Below are positions 32,630-44,458 of a DNA stretch of 64,000 nucleotides, piece after piece. A model generated the notes under the pieces. The model did no database searches and was not told where the DNA came from. It was given only the letters and a program-made list of their open reading frames with translations. Position 1 is the first letter of the stretch; the number at the start of each line of letters is the position of its first letter. The translations under genes were made by a program, and so were the position numbers. This stretch comes from Roridomyces roridus (taxonomy: Eukaryota > Basidiomycota > Agaricomycetes > Agaricales > Mycenaceae): NCBI GenBank assembly GCA_029378245.1, contig JARKIF010000071.1, positions 1 through 64,000 of the forward strand, written 5' to 3'.

Positions 32630-33299
32630 ACCCAGAATTTTTTGATTTTTACTGCAGTTGCCAGTGACACAGTGCCGGCTGCGCGAATGACGATGTAGAT
32701 TCAGCGGCGAGACAAAGTTGGGGACGGAGTGTGGCCCCGCTGTGTGGGTTGAATGAGACAAGACAATTATGGCTTGCAGAGACGGGTACAAGGAATAACA
32801 AGAATTCAGGGATGTACTGGATGCACCCTAGGACAATGGCCCATAGTAAATACGAGGGATACTGAGTAGACCTGAGTCAGACTTGAGTATTGTTTATGAA
32901 AAGGATATTTTGTCGTTCGTTGGGGCAGTGACACGTACCGGAGCCTCGGACAAGTCGACGGAGATGATGTCACAGGTTGGCGAAATTGAGAGCAAGATGC
33001 CTGTGACAGTGTTTGTCGCCCAAGGTGGAACTCCAAATACATGTCAGTGAGCGGTCGATTCAAGGTCAATGTCGGATGCCAGGAAGGAAGAGGCGTGCCG
33101 AGGCTGTCGAGCAGCTGTCAACGGAACGGAATTGTCATCGGCTGTCAAACCGATGGACCCGTCCCGCGTCGGTCAATTCAAGGTCAAGTTCTGCGAATGT
33201 CGGCGGAGATGGAAACACCCAGGCCGGCGGAAGTAAGGCAAAGATGCATGTTACTGGTGTCAAGGCAAACGACAAAGAGGCAGCCAAATGGAGCCAGAA
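32630..33299. other. No recognisable gene
   Basis: AT/GC-mixed sequence with short frames and no motif. GTCAATGTCGG / GTCAAGTTCTG-like words repeat loosely near 33060-33190. Nothing more can be said. Confidence 0.35.
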
Positions 33300-33433
33300 T
33301 GCCCCAAAAATTACCCTAAAAGGAACTAATCCCAACACCGACACTGACGTCATCGAAAAAGTGCGACCCCATTCTCGCGGGAGAACGGCCGATAAAGCCG
33401 AGCTTAAAAATAAATTTTTAAGACTCGGAATAA
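33300..33433 (+). repeat. Dispersed repeat, copy 2 (also near 23520-23640)
   Basis: It shares an ordered series of blocks with the minus strand of 23520-23640: GTCATCGAAAAA, GACCCCA, CCGAGCTTAAAAATAA and TTTTTAAGACTCGGAATAA. The last two form an imperfect inverted repeat (CCGAG-CTTAAAAAT / ATTTTTAAGA-CTCGG). Confidence 0.6.
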
Positions 33434-34775
33434 GCGAACGGACAATGCAAAGTTGGGCATGTTTCGCGATTGACAGCGTTTTGATCTGATACGATGACTT
33501 GTCATTCGACGACCATCTCCTTCCCGCTTGTCATCTTGCACGCTTCCCGGGACCCAGCTTGCACCCCGTCCCCGTCTCAATCTTCCTCGGTGTTGACCCT
33601 CTCATCTCGAATCCTGACCATCATTCCCCATACAAACGAGCAGATGGAAAACAGGCCTCGTCACTCTGACGCTGCGTGCCATTGGGGCGCGCACCACCGA
33701 TTCGACGGCCACCTTTCAGAATGTATTGCAACATAAGTTGGGACCAAACTCGCGGCAGGGTGCGTCTCCTTCCGTTTCGTCCGGGTTATACCGCTGCAAG
33801 GTCTCCCTCCCCTCAGCTACACGCCGCCCAAACGCCGCCAATCACGGAGTACCTCTGACCTGCACCCCCTGCCACCACAACCACCGACGTGGTCGCGGCT
33901 CCAGTTGTGCCATATGTCTCCCGCACCAGCCTCTGCCTGATACACTGCGACGACTTCTGACCCTCGCCACCGCCATCCAATGGTCATTCCTCGACAAAGG
34001 AATATCTTGGTGGAACCAGTGATCTGTGGGCCTCCGTGAGTCATTGCCTTTCTTCTTTCCAGCGTCATTTCACCTGCTGCGTGGCAAGTATATGTATCCG
34101 CCATCGCCGTTCTCTCCCACTGCACGCATTTATTCTGACGATGAAGATGCTCTCCGGCGACATCTGTATCCGCGCGTTCTCACTCGATTCTTCCAAAATG
34201 ACCGATCCTGTCACCCTGATGACCTCACCAGGTGTTCTCAGAACCATACTGTACCGGTACCTTGACTAATTATAATGGGCGGCTCCGTCCCTAGCTTTGG
34301 CGAGGCTACGCAAATGCCAGCGGATGGACTGTTTCCCTAAAACTGGTATGTTTTGTCGTTTCGGTCGACAGTCAATTGTTCAACTTCTGTTTGGCCGCCG
34401 CTCCTAATAACTCTGACGTCCATCCTTGGTCTGTCGTACTCGTCCCAACTATCGGTCATCCGTAGTAAGTCTATTGACATTCTCGACAACTGCTCGAGCT
34501 CATCTCCAATCGAATAGATTCGCTCATCAATCGGGTCTGCACGATTATGGATCTGTTTCCAGGCATCAGCTCCGGATCCTCGCTCGCAAATCCGGTCATC
34601 CGGTCCATCCCTGGGTTTCTGCGCTGCAATGTATGTGCTCTGTTCTGCGTTCTGCTTCGCTGTTTGATTCATCGATCCAGTCAGGACGTCGTTCCATTTT
34701 CAATCTAGGTCATTGCCAGAGGAAGTTGTCGTCATCCAAGCAGCGGCTGCGTTTGAACTTGGGACAGTAACAATA
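33434..34775. other. No recognisable gene
   Basis: Several short frames in both strands, none with a recognisable domain, signal peptide or consistent exon structure. I see no repeat here. Confidence 0.35.
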
Positions 34776-35487
34776 TGAGAATTGTTGAACAATGAAGCGT
34801 CTGAACGTCACGTCTGTTTAACAGGACCGTTCGGCCCCGTGGTTGAACAGTTGCGTTTCGACAAAAATGTCAAGAGCGGGAGTCGAACGTGAGACTGCAG
34901 AGGGAGATAGTCAAGAAGCAGCGGTGCAACCGCTGCGCCAAGCAAGAGTTGAGGGTCAGTAGTTGTGATCGTATCCTATCCTGTCCCCTCAGCAGCTCCA
35001 CCGGCAAGAACTCAAATCTTGCTCAATTCAGTTGGAATGTATTAACGCCCAGGGTATTGAGTCTCTTTCATTCTATTCAGGGCCCGCACACCTCCTGCGA
35101 TAAACTGGGATTCCATTGACTCTTTGAGAAGCATCATTGCTGGTGGAATTGTGTTGAAAAGCAAGCAAGCTGAGGAGACTCGATCGAGGTCGCCAGGATC
35201 AAAAGGAACGAGGAACCTACATCGGTTGTGTGGCTCAATGTTTATGGCGCTGCCAGCAATATTTCATTGGTCATGTCCGTTTCGAGTCCCGCTGCATGTG
35301 TGCTTTTTAATGAGCAAGCACTGTTCGACCAAGTGCTGTTTAACCGAAGAGTTGAACAGTCGCCCTTTGAACCTGTTGAACACTTCTCAACCTCTCGATC
35401 CTGCTCCTGATCCTCGCCCCTCGGCGCGTTCAACCTCCCTGTTAAACACACGAGACGTTCAGACGCTTCATTGTTCAACAATTCTCA
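34776..35487. mobile_element. Long-TIR element flanked by TA, 712 bp
   Basis: The left end starts TGAGAATTGTTGAACAATG and the reverse complement of the right end is identical for 34 bases, then similar for about 15 more. TA dinucleotides flank both ends (34774-34775; 35488-35489), as in Tc1/mariner-type insertions. GTTGAACA/TGTTCAAC words recur inside. A tRNA-like Pol III promoter lies near its left end. No transposase frame is visible. Confidence 0.82.
34868..34953 (-). other. tRNA-like Pol III promoter (SINE-like) inside the TIR element
   Basis: On the minus strand, an A-box-like TTGGCGCAGCGGTTG is followed about 40 bases later by the B box CGTTCGACTCCC. The segment starts like a tRNA, but I cannot pair an acceptor stem, so it is a tRNA-derived sequence rather than a functional tRNA. 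Confidence 0.5.
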
Positions 35488-35489
35488 TA

Positions 35490-38312
35490 TAGATTTATCT
35501 TGGGATGTAACCTGAAGTCATAACACGCCACCACGCGCATCTCGTATTCCAACTGACCCCAAGTATGTAATTAGATCTTCTACTTCTCAAGCCATTATCA
35601 TACCGATCGACTTGTTTGGACTCCATGCACGCCATGATCACAGCACACATGGCATTTAGTATACCACTTGTAATCTTGGAATAAGTTAATCGGGCCAGCG
35701 GGGCATGCCGCAGAAAGCGGCGTGAAGACTGCTACACCCCTCCAATTCAAGTTCCAGATCTGCTGTACATAATTAGCCCAGATGCATTGGAAAATCTCTT
35801 GTCGACTGGTTTGAGTAAAATTCCGGTACCCATGTCCATTGAACTGTCCCGGTGAAACGGAAATTAGCACCGTTGGTGGGAGAACACTCATAGGCGAGAT
35901 GATTCGCACCCGGGTAGGGCACCATTCGAAGTTTATTTGAATATAACAGTAGTATGTAGATGAGGCGCCCTACAGTTGAACGACCGCGGGCAACTGAACC
36001 CAAATCGTATTATATCAGCTAGCTATATCCGATCCTACGATGGAGTCGCAAAGTTCTCAAGTACGACCTAAGGAGAAGAAAACACGAAGCCTCGAGCCCG
36101 CAGAAAAACGAGTTGCGCATCCAGACCCGGCCTTTGCAATTCAATTATTTACTACTTGCTAACTATTATTGACCGGTCGACCCCGCCTCTGCAACGTCGA
36201 TTGAGGCTGAGTCTCGAGCACAGTAGCAGTCGTCGAAACTGAATCCAAGGATCTAGGTACCCAAGTTCGTCAGTTGAATACACTGACCCATTGAAAGGCT
36301 GCGATACTGTCGAATGTTCGAATGTTCTACGTTCAAGGTATGAGAGGCATCTGCATCGCAATGACCGTGGACATCGGGGGAACCAGGGGTAGAATTGAAC
36401 TGAATGTTGAAGGCAGGCGTTCAAATTGCTGTAGACAAACCACAGTACTGCCCGTTGCAGTGAATAGTCAGTGCTTCCACACGCCCATCGGAAACAAAAA
36501 AGGAATGGAAGACCGCTCGCTGCATCATCTACTACTGGTTGGTACCTAACGCCATTGAAAGACTACGGCCCCCAGCGCATTGTGCTCCTCACGTAACTTG
36601 ATCGCAACTGGGAGAAGTTGACCTAGCCACCGATCGCACCCATATCTTTCCTTTCGACTCAGAGGAATCGAATGGTCATTGTTTTCTGGACTGAATCTAA
36701 CACACGATAGCCTTCATTGAAATTCAATCCAAATGTATAGGTTCTGTAGGTTGGATAGATTAGACTTGCAGATTGAAAATGATACGTTGACATTCATCTG
36801 TGGTATACTACCACACGAGCAGTTTGTACCTACGTCCCCACAGACGGCTTTTTCCCCGATGCTCAGTGTTGAACGTTGAAGGCACGCTGAGAGAGGCAGG
36901 CCTTGTAATTCACGCCGACACCCGGCATATGGTTAGCGCTTATTGAGGAGTGAAATGGATTACATACTATCTATGAGGAGCGTCGACACCATGAAATCAG
37001 TGAGATAACGACATCGACCAAAAAACATACCCGGACAACTCGGGATACCTGTACATATACACCGTTGAAATTCCTGCAAGGTTCAGTAAAAACAGCGAGA
37101 GGCAGCGCAGGAAAGTCTACAGGCTCGTCGAGTGGGAATAAGAACATACATACACACACCATCGACCCGCACCACCACCAAGCAGGAATCTCCCGAGCCA
37201 ATCAAGGTAAAGTTGAGTCATCGCAGTCAGAGAAGGGAACTAGAAAAATACGACAGTGTCTGGTCAGAGTAATGCAGCGGCGGCGGACAGACTCACAGAG
37301 GAGAAATTGAACGAGACTGAATGTATGAGTGACCCACATGAGCAATGTAAAATCAGGAATTTGGGCGAAGGTGGCGCGGATACACCCATAGGAGGAGAAG
37401 AGGGAGGTGTAACCGTCTACAAAGTCGAGGCTGGTCAGCCTGTTCAGAGTCGTGAGCCCCGCGGTTGGAGAAGGACCGGGTGAAACCGATTCTGAGGACC
37501 TTGGTGTGGCCTTTGCTAGAAAAAAAAGACTGATATAGATGTAAGGCACAAAGGGTAAGAACACGCACACGCTCAAGCCAGCGGCGGTCGTTTTCGGGCC
37601 ACCCAGGTCGTTCGTACCTGTGGTGCAGTCAGTTGGGAGGCGGGTCGAATGAACGGACACGACAGACCGAGGGAAGGAATCATGCGACTGAAATGTGGTT
37701 GTCGGCAGTGGTGATAATCTGCGACGGCCCCGCCCACGAGTTCTGTCAGGAAAGAGACACCAAGTTGAGCCTATGAACACGACGCACCCAGCGAGTATTT
37801 CCTCCACACATCATCCTCGGGATACAAGCTGCGCCCGCTGTTGAATGTCTGGACGCGATCGTCTCCCGACGACGCCGTTGAACATCTTGAGAGGTAGATC
37901 GCGGCCAGTATGTCACAGTGCCGAGGGTACAAGTCAGTCACAGAGGCACGGAGGCCGTTGCCAGACAGCCCGACTGAAAGCACAGAGACGCGCCTGCAAC
38001 ATTTTCCCGTCAATGTACTCAAGTGTGATGGCTGTACGGTCGGAGAAGTCATCGACGAGCGAGGATGGTAACGGTGTCACCAAGGCGTCACCGAGATCAT
38101 GGAGGACACAGTGGCATGGGTAAGTATCCTCCGCAGCAGCGCGGGGAGCTCACCTCACTGACGCGCGTCCGAGGTGGCATGGCGGTTGTTGTGATCTCAA
38201 GAGTCGTCGTGGTGTAGTTTTTCGAGGAGATCTCCAACGCGCGAGAGGAGGGAGGCTATACGGGAGCGAGAGTCAGAGGTGGTGGCACTGGTCCTGTCAG
38301 ATGGCAATCGGA
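35490..38312. other. No gene that can be named
   Basis: Minus-strand frames at 35598-36003 ('FNGHGYRNFTQTSRQEIF', 'CPAGPINLFQDYKWYTKCHVCC') and 37202-38110 (hydrophobic 'FLPFVPYIYISLFFLA', 'LLMWVTHTFSLVQFLL') have some protein-like features, but I find no consistent set of exons and no known domain. GTTGAA/TTCAAC words are frequent from 36.2 to 36.9 kb. Confidence 0.35.
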
Positions 38313-41300
38313 TCACCGATCACAAACGTGTACGCGTAAATCTTTAATCAATTCAAGGCCCTGGACTAGCGGTTTGAACTTGAACGAAGCGAGTGCCTTG
38401 GTGAAAATATCCGCTGTCATTTCCGCAGTCGGACAATAGATGACGTCGAGAGTCCCGTTCTCAATCTGCTCGCGAATAAAATGGTAGCGTATGTCGATGT
38501 GCTTGGTTCGAGCGTGAAATTGACCAAGTTCCGCATGCGCAAGAGCAATTGCTGACTGGTTGTCATTGTAAATCCAAAATGGTATGTTGATAGGTCCAAA
38601 GAGTTCTGCGAGAAAATATCTGAACCAAATTGCCTCCTTCGCCGTGTATGTGATGGCAATGTATTCGGCCTCCGTCGTGGAGAGCGAAACAATCTCTTGC
38701 TGTTTAGATGACCAAGATACGGCAGCGCCGTTCAAAACAAAAGCATATCCCGATATCGCCTTGCGGTTCTCCATTGACATCCCGTCGGCGTCGGCATAAA
38801 TATCCAATCCAAGTGTTGTATCAGAAGCACTGTATCTGAGTGCAAGGGTTCGAGTTCCCTTCAAATATTGGAGTACACGCTTGGCTGCGTTCCAATGAGG
38901 TAGGCCAGGATTGTCCACAAATTTCGATAAGATGCAGACTGCAAATGCAAGATCTGGTCGAGTGGCGGTTGATAACCAAACAAGTCCCCCAACAAGCTCG
39001 CGGTATGGAATGCTGCGCATGTCCGCGGCGGTCATGGAGTCGGCAGGACACTGGTCTCGGCTCAGTTGAACTGTTGGATCGAGAGGGACGGAGACCGTCT
39101 TGCAGTCCGTCATATTGAACTTCGCCAGCAACGAATCAATGTATGGTGTCTGCGACAGTTCCAATATTCCCTTCTCACGGTTGCATTTGACTTCCATCCC
39201 TAGAAGCCAACTAATCGGTCCGAGCATTGTGATCTTGAACATCTCGGAGATCTTGTGTTGAATTTCGTCGATGAATGCCGGAGAATTTCCCGTAATTGTA
39301 CTGTCGTCGATGTGGATGGCCAGGAGTGCAATATCATCTCCTCTAACGGCTCGATAGACAGCGTGGTCTGAATGCAAAGGGTAAATTCCCAGGGTCGCGA
39401 GAGAACTCGTAAGTTTCTCGTACCATTTGCGGCTTGACTGTTTGAGTCCATAAATTGTACGTTGAAGCCGAATAACTTGAGCCGAGTTGCCGTTGGAATA
39501 GTGAGGTGCTTGTTCCATATAGATTTCTTCGTCCGGGCTGAATTCGCCGTTTAAGAACGCCGCCGAGAAATCAAATACTTTGATATCCCAGTTGTAACGC
39601 GCGGCTATTGCGAGAATCGTGCGGAGTGATGCCAATTTGGCTGTCGGTGAGAATGTTTCGAAATAATCTACGCCAGGGACTTGAGTGAACCCACGGGCGA
39701 CGAGTCGAGCCTTGTATTTGTCGATTTCGCCGTTGGCTTTGCGTTTGATCCGTAAAGCCCATTTGGATCCGACCACGTTCCGATCAGCCGGACGTGTGAC
39801 TAAGCCGTCACCAAACGTGCCTGTCCTCTTCATCGCCTCCATCTCCGCGTCCATTGCGACCTTGAACTCTGGCCAATCGTCTCGGTTCATCGCCTCTTCC
39901 ACCGTGGGTGAGTCCGACATGCTCCCCACTCCGACATACGCGAATGCCGGCCCTATCTCGTCCAGTAACGAGTCTTCCGTGGCTGCCAGGTGTGCGGCCG
40001 TGCGCCGTGTTCTGGTGCCTTCCACAATGTTCTTTGGGTCGATATCACCACAAATATCGCGCGGAGCGATTGTCTTCGGCCTTTCTGGTGTACTTGGGGG
40101 TGTCGAGAGTGGAGATTCACTCGGAGGAATGGGATTGGGGTCTTCAAACTGAGGTGCGTGCTGAATGCTCTGTGACTCCTTCCTTTGCTCATTCTCTCCA
40201 TTCTCCCCCTCATTCAGCACCCGGTACAATTCGCCTCCGCTTCGTTTCACGTCTGGAAACTTCACACTGCGCTCTACGCGGATGGCGCGTGTGTCTGGGT
40301 AGTAGATCCGGCGGCCGTCGATGCTATCCGGGTCAAATCCTAGCCATCGTCCGTCCCGCGATCTTCCGTCGAGCTTGCCCTTGTCGTCTACGTGTACGGC
40401 GACGTGGCAGCCCCATTCGTGGATATGGCGCAAGTCTGGCTTCGCCTTGTGGAATACCTCGTAAGGTGTACGTCCGCCAAGAATCCGTGTTGAGGTACGA
40501 TTCTTCAGCCAGACTGCATGCTTGAGTGCTTCTCCCCATAGGTTCTTCGGCAGTTCTGCTGCGTGCAGCATTGCCCGCACCTTCTCGAGAAGCGTGCGGT
40601 TAACTCTTTCGGCAATTCCATTGTGCTCGGGAGTATCGTGGACGGTGTACCGTCGGCGTATTCCCTTCTTTGCCAAATACTCATCGAATTCCCCATTTTT
40701 GTATTCGCCACCGTTATCCGAATGCAGTATCTTGACCTTTATTCCGTGCTCCTTTTTCCATCGTGCGTCGACATCTTGAAATGCGTTCAGAGTCTCGTCC
40801 TTTGAGTGCATGAGGACGATGACGGTGTAGCGCGATGCGTCGTCCGTGAACGAGGAATAGTACTGCTTCTTCTGGGGTGTTGCGAGTGGCGCTGGTCCCC
40901 ACACGTCGGTGTGAACTTCGTCGCCAACCTTGGTCGCTATCTCGCGTGGAGTAGCCTTCGATATCGCCTTGCGAGTCATCTTGCCGTGCAAGCATGACTT
41001 GCATTCCTTCGTAGAGGTACGTATCGTCTCATCTAATTCAATTCCGTTGACGTTCTTGACTAGATTCTTCGCCGCTTCGAGGGGTATGTGTCCCATAAGT
41101 CGGTGTAACTCGTCCGCGGTCGTAACCAATGGACCAATGTCCGCGAGATTTGCTTGTCTCGTGGCTGTTGCTGTATTGACTGCGTACAGTCCGTGCGTTC
41201 GTGGGATTGCTCCAAGTCTTCGGTGTTGAGGGTCATAAATGCGGCACTCCGCGTCTCGGAATTGGACCGCGTAGCCCGCCTTGGTGATGCACCCAATCGA

Positions 41301-42674
41301 AATTAGCGTGACACCCATTCGAGGTACGTACAGCACGTCCTTCAATAACACCCTTGTTGACCTCTTCCCGCCGTCGGGAACCTCAATATGCATTTCCCCG
41401 ATTCCAACTGCCTGCAGCAGCTTGTTGCCCGCGGCGACAATATCGCGTGGCGCAATTGCACGGAAATTGAACAGTCGATCTCTCGACGCCGTCATGTGTT
41501 GGCTGGCGCCGGAGTCGTAAAGTTCCCGCTCTTGTATCCGGGTGGTGGTGACTGTTGCTGCGACGAGTTCGTTCGAGGTAAGTGACATAGTTGCTGTTGA
41601 CTCGCCCTGTTCTTCCTCGCTACCCCGCGGCTCGGCGTCCGCACTCGATGTCGTGGTCTCCGGCAGAGCCAACCTGTCGTAACAGTCGCTCTCCATCTCC
41701 AACGCATCGTTCTCTTCTTCAAAATTCAGGTCATCCTCCAATCCCCGTTGGAACGCCATCCAGGCCGCTTCCAATTCGTCGGTAACCGCCATGTTTGCTC
41801 GGTTCCAATTCTTCTGATGAGGGTTCTGTCCCTCCTTTCCTCCTCCCTTAGCCCAACATTCCTTCATCATATGTCCCTTCTTGTGACAATTATAACATTC
41901 CACCATCGTCTTCTTCGACTTCGACATATACTTGTTGCCGCCCGTTCCGTAGAACGCGGCTTCCTTCTCGCCCTTCGACGTAGGTCGTGCACCCTTGCGA
42001 TCGGCCTCGTCACTTATTCCTTGCAATACAGTGTCGGGATCGAGAGTCTTGCCAAGAAGCGTGGCGGCGCCCGTGAGCGCCGATAGGTATGTTTCGTACG
42101 ATGCTGGCAGGGATCCGAGGACGATAGCGACAAAGTTATCGTCTCCGGGGTCGGCGGCCATAGCGACTAGGTCCGCCCGAATGGTTCGTAATTTGTTGAG
42201 GTGAGCCTTTACATCTCCCCCTTCTACGCAACGCTCGTCTTGGAGCTTACGTCTCAAATCCACCGTAACCATCTTCGACTTCTTCTCGAATTCATCCTTC
42301 ACCCTCTCCCACATTGCTCTTGCACTTGCCGCATCCTTCACCTTCAAAAATAGCGAATCCGGAAGGACGGAAGCCAAGCCTTGCTTGATAATAGCCTGCT
42401 CCGATTTCCAGACACGCCGACGTGCAAAATACGCGTTCATAGCTGTCGTTTCTGCCGTCGTTGGTGCTGCAGCGTCAGCAACGGTCGGCGCTGTTGGTTC
42501 CGCCGCCGTGCCCAGTGGTCCTGCATCAAAGTGGTCGCTGAGTCCCGCCGCATCCAATGCGAAGAGAAAGCGATCACGAAAGAAGACCCAGTTCGTTCCG
42601 TCAGCCTTGCATCCAGGGAGCTTCGTAAAGTACTCGCCTAGCTTCGCCGTCGAGGACAGTGTGTTTGTTGACAT
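38313..42674 (-). CDS. copia Gag-Pol polyprotein, intact, 1453 aa
   Basis: One open frame covers all copia domains in order. These are an N-terminal gag-like domain ('[23 protein letters not shown]'), a zinc knuckle [14 protein letters not shown] near residue 262 and a protease motif 'YDSGASQHM' near 385. Integrase follows with H-H-C-C ('HRLMGH...CKSC') and acidic residues in 'TDVWGP', 'SDNGGEY' and 'ERVNRTLLE'. Then come reverse transcriptase ('[14 protein letters not shown]', active site 'IHIDDS') and RNase H ('[10 protein letters not shown]', '[14 protein letters not shown]'). The RT core reads HIDD instead of the usual YVDD/HVDD, and the RNase H 'DADWA' is 'DADGM'. Length and continuity suggest a recent insertion, in contrast to the copy at window start. 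It lies antisense to the MULE transposase. Confidence 0.93.
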   Translation of the reverse strand: MSTNTLSSTAKLGEYFTKLPGCKADGTNWVFFRDRFLFALDAAGLSDHFDAGPLGTAAEPTAPTVADAAAPTTAETTAMNAYFARRRVWKSEQAIIKQGLASVLPDSLFLKVKDAASARAMWERVKDEFEKKSKMVTVDLRRKLQDERCVEGGDVKAHLNKLRTIRADLVAMAADPGDDNFVAIVLGSLPASYETYLSALTGAATLLGKTLDPDTVLQGISDEADRKGARPTSKGEKEAAFYGTGGNKYMSKSKKTMVECYNCHKKGHMMKECWAKGGGKEGQNPHQKNWNRANMAVTDELEAAWMAFQRGLEDDLNFEEENDALEMESDCYDRLALPETTTSSADAEPRGSEEEQGESTATMSLTSNELVAATVTTTRIQERELYDSGASQHMTASRDRLFNFRAIAPRDIVAAGNKLLQAVGIGEMHIEVPDGGKRSTRVLLKDVLYVPRMGVTLISIGCITKAGYAVQFRDAECRIYDPQHRRLGAIPRTHGLYAVNTATATRQANLADIGPLVTTADELHRLMGHIPLEAAKNLVKNVNGIELDETIRTSTKECKSCLHGKMTRKAISKATPREIATKVGDEVHTDVWGPAPLATPQKKQYYSSFTDDASRYTVIVLMHSKDETLNAFQDVDARWKKEHGIKVKILHSDNGGEYKNGEFDEYLAKKGIRRRYTVHDTPEHNGIAERVNRTLLEKVRAMLHAAELPKNLWGEALKHAVWLKNRTSTRILGGRTPYEVFHKAKPDLRHIHEWGCHVAVHVDDKGKLDGRSRDGRWLGFDPDSIDGRRIYYPDTRAIRVERSVKFPDVKRSGGELYRVLNEGENGENEQRKESQSIQHAPQFEDPNPIPPSESPLSTPPSTPERPKTIAPRDICGDIDPKNIVEGTRTRRTAAHLAATEDSLLDEIGPAFAYVGVGSMSDSPTVEEAMNRDDWPEFKVAMDAEMEAMKRTGTFGDGLVTRPADRNVVGSKWALRIKRKANGEIDKYKARLVARGFTQVPGVDYFETFSPTAKLASLRTILAIAARYNWDIKVFDFSAAFLNGEFSPDEEIYMEQAPHYSNGNSAQVIRLQRTIYGLKQSSRKWYEKLTSSLATLGIYPLHSDHAVYRAVRGDDIALLAIHIDDSTITGNSPAFIDEIQHKISEMFKITMLGPISWLLGMEVKCNREKGILELSQTPYIDSLLAKFNMTDCKTVSVPLDPTVQLSRDQCPADSMTAADMRSIPYRELVGGLVWLSTATRPDLAFAVCILSKFVDNPGLPHWNAAKRVLQYLKGTRTLALRYSASDTTLGLDIYADADGMSMENRKAISGYAFVLNGAAVSWSSKQQEIVSLSTTEAEYIAITYTAKEAIWFRYFLAELFGPINIPFWIYNDNQSAIALAHAELGQFHARTKHIDIRYHFIREQIENGTLDVIYCPTAEMTADIFTKALASFKFKPLVQGLELIKDLRVHVCDR

Positions 42675-43107
42675 AGAGAGGTAGGTCCGAGAATCAAAGT
42701 ATATCTATAAACGAAGGTGAGTAATCAAAAATCGGTCGTCATCGTCGTATACCACGTGTAACGACGTGCGCTAAATCAAAGTCAGTTCTTGAACGATTCA
42801 GGCTGATGAGGATGATAAGGCACAGGAGGACCGTCGATGGGTATCAGCGTCGGGGGCCAATAACCTGTAGAAATATATCTGTAGCAGCTTGGTACGCAGA
42901 TGGATGAAAGCACTTGATTGCATTAGGGTAAGAACGCTGGGGCTTTTATACCCAGCGGTACAATGACGTATGTACATACTACGTAGTTGGAATGAGGCTC
43001 GGGGATGGCTCGGTCTCCCCTCGGGCAGGGTTCGGGCATCGGCCAGCAGGTTGAACCCGAGCTCTACGTCATAGCCTCGTGTTCGGTTTGCTCTCAACTC
43101 CAACAAC
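42675..43107 (-). repeat. copia leader and possible 5' LTR (about 43107-42867)
   Basis: On the minus strand a candidate LTR starts TGTTGGAGTTGAG (43107), contains a TATA box GTATAAAAGC near 42950 and ends near TTTCTACA, followed by GGTTATTGGCCCCC, which could be a primer-binding site. The leader then runs to the ATG at 42674. No matching copy follows the stop codon at 38313, so the 3' LTR is missing or unrecognised. Boundaries are tentative. Confidence 0.4.
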
Positions 43108-44458
43108 TCATCCGGAAGTGAAGATGAGGCCCCTGCAAAGGATAAATCTGTCTCTACTGGTTCTGGGTGAGTGTACGAGCTCGCATCCCTTTGGAATACT
43201 ACATTAAGCTCCTTTTTTTTGCCCACAGCATTCGAGAATGGGACCCATGGCCGAGTGGCACGTGGAACGAGAAATATAAACGCCGATACTACGACGAGTG
43301 CAAGTTTACGGTCCATTGGGCTTGCGAGGCGCGCGGGTCGGGCAAAAACGAGACCGGAAGTAAAGACGCAGAGACGGAGCATGGCGCTAAACATGTGCAT
43401 CGTGTGTGCCTCGGCGTGATGAAGTGCACAAGCGCACTCTGCGAAGTCATCACGCGGCCACAGACGAAGCAGAGTGGAAGAAATCAGCAGCTCGACAATG
43501 GCTGCTCGTGCGGCCATCCTTTGCAGTGGCACGGCTGCGACGCTGAGATGAAATATTGGGTCTGGCGGAACGGCGCTCGTTTCAAGCATTCTGGATATCA
43601 CAACCACGAGCCGCCCCCGACTCGTCATCTAACTGCTGCAGAGCGCGCGCGCTTTGCCAAGATGGTCAAGGCGCATCCTCGTGTCGGCCCCGCCAAGTTG
43701 ATCGCCGGGATACCAGGTGTTGATGGGCCTGGCGAGTCGGTGCTCGATATCAGCCCCGTTTTTGTCAACCCTCAGCGTGTCCAATACGAACGGGCCAAGA
43801 TTCTCAAGCCGGCGAATTCTGTGCGTGCCAATATCACTGTTGTTCTCATCTTCTGATTTCTCCCAGACTCGAGACGAGCGTCTTCTACCCAAAATCCGAC
43901 TGCTCCAGGAGCAAAACCCGACCTGGACTATTGCGCTTCATTGGGCCGACAAGATACACATGATTATCTTTCAGTCGCCCTGGCAGCACCGTATGGGTCT
44001 CCAGGATATGATCAAATCCGAGGCCGTGAATGGAACAGTCTCGGATGCGTGCCACGGTTATTTCCTAGGAAACAACCAACTCTTGTTTATCAGTTCGGCG
44101 TTCGACCCCATCCATCTCAAGTCGTGGGTTCCGATCCTCATGACGTATTCAAATGGTGCCAAGACTGTCAACTATCGCATACATTTTCTACACCTCTTCC
44201 GCGGCATGGCCCGGGAGTGCCAGGCGAGAAGCCATGCAGTTACGGACAGGCTCTTTGCGAATGTGAGTCATGTTCGTCCGTTTTATGACCAGGCTAACAG
44301 TTCAAATCTAGGTTGTGGATTTTAGCGACGCGCAAAGAAACGGCTTCATCCAAGCCTTCGTTGATTTCTGGCTGGAATTTTCACCCGAGGCAAGAGACGA
44401 ACGCGAGTTACTTCAAGCAGCAGAGGGTCTTTTGAAGGGCTGCCGGGGCTCCAGATGA
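43108..44458 (+). pseudogene. MULE transposase, N-terminal and catalytic part, truncated
   Basis: An exon ends at 43166 ('SGSEDEAPAKDKSVSTGSG'), followed by introns 43167-43228, 43821-43866 and 44263-44311; frame is kept throughout. The first domain is a WRKY/GCM1-type zinc finger, known at the N-terminus of fungal MULE transposases. It shows 'YRRYYDEC', 'CLGVMKCTSALC', 'RPQTK' and 'CSCGHPLQWHGCDAE', ending 'FKHSGYHNHEPPP'. The catalytic region follows: 'VSDACHGYFLGNNQLLFISSAFDP', 'LMTYSNGAKTVNYRIHFLHLF' and 'VVDFSDAQRNGFIQAFVDFWLEF'. It stops at 'LLKGCRGSR' (44458), short of the family's usual end. No start codon is seen; the copia element abuts the first visible exon. Inactive as it stands. 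Confidence 0.75.

Noticed and set aside
42798..43628. 276-codon minus-strand frame upstream of copia
   Set aside because: It is antisense to the MULE zinc-finger exon and to the candidate LTR; no domain.
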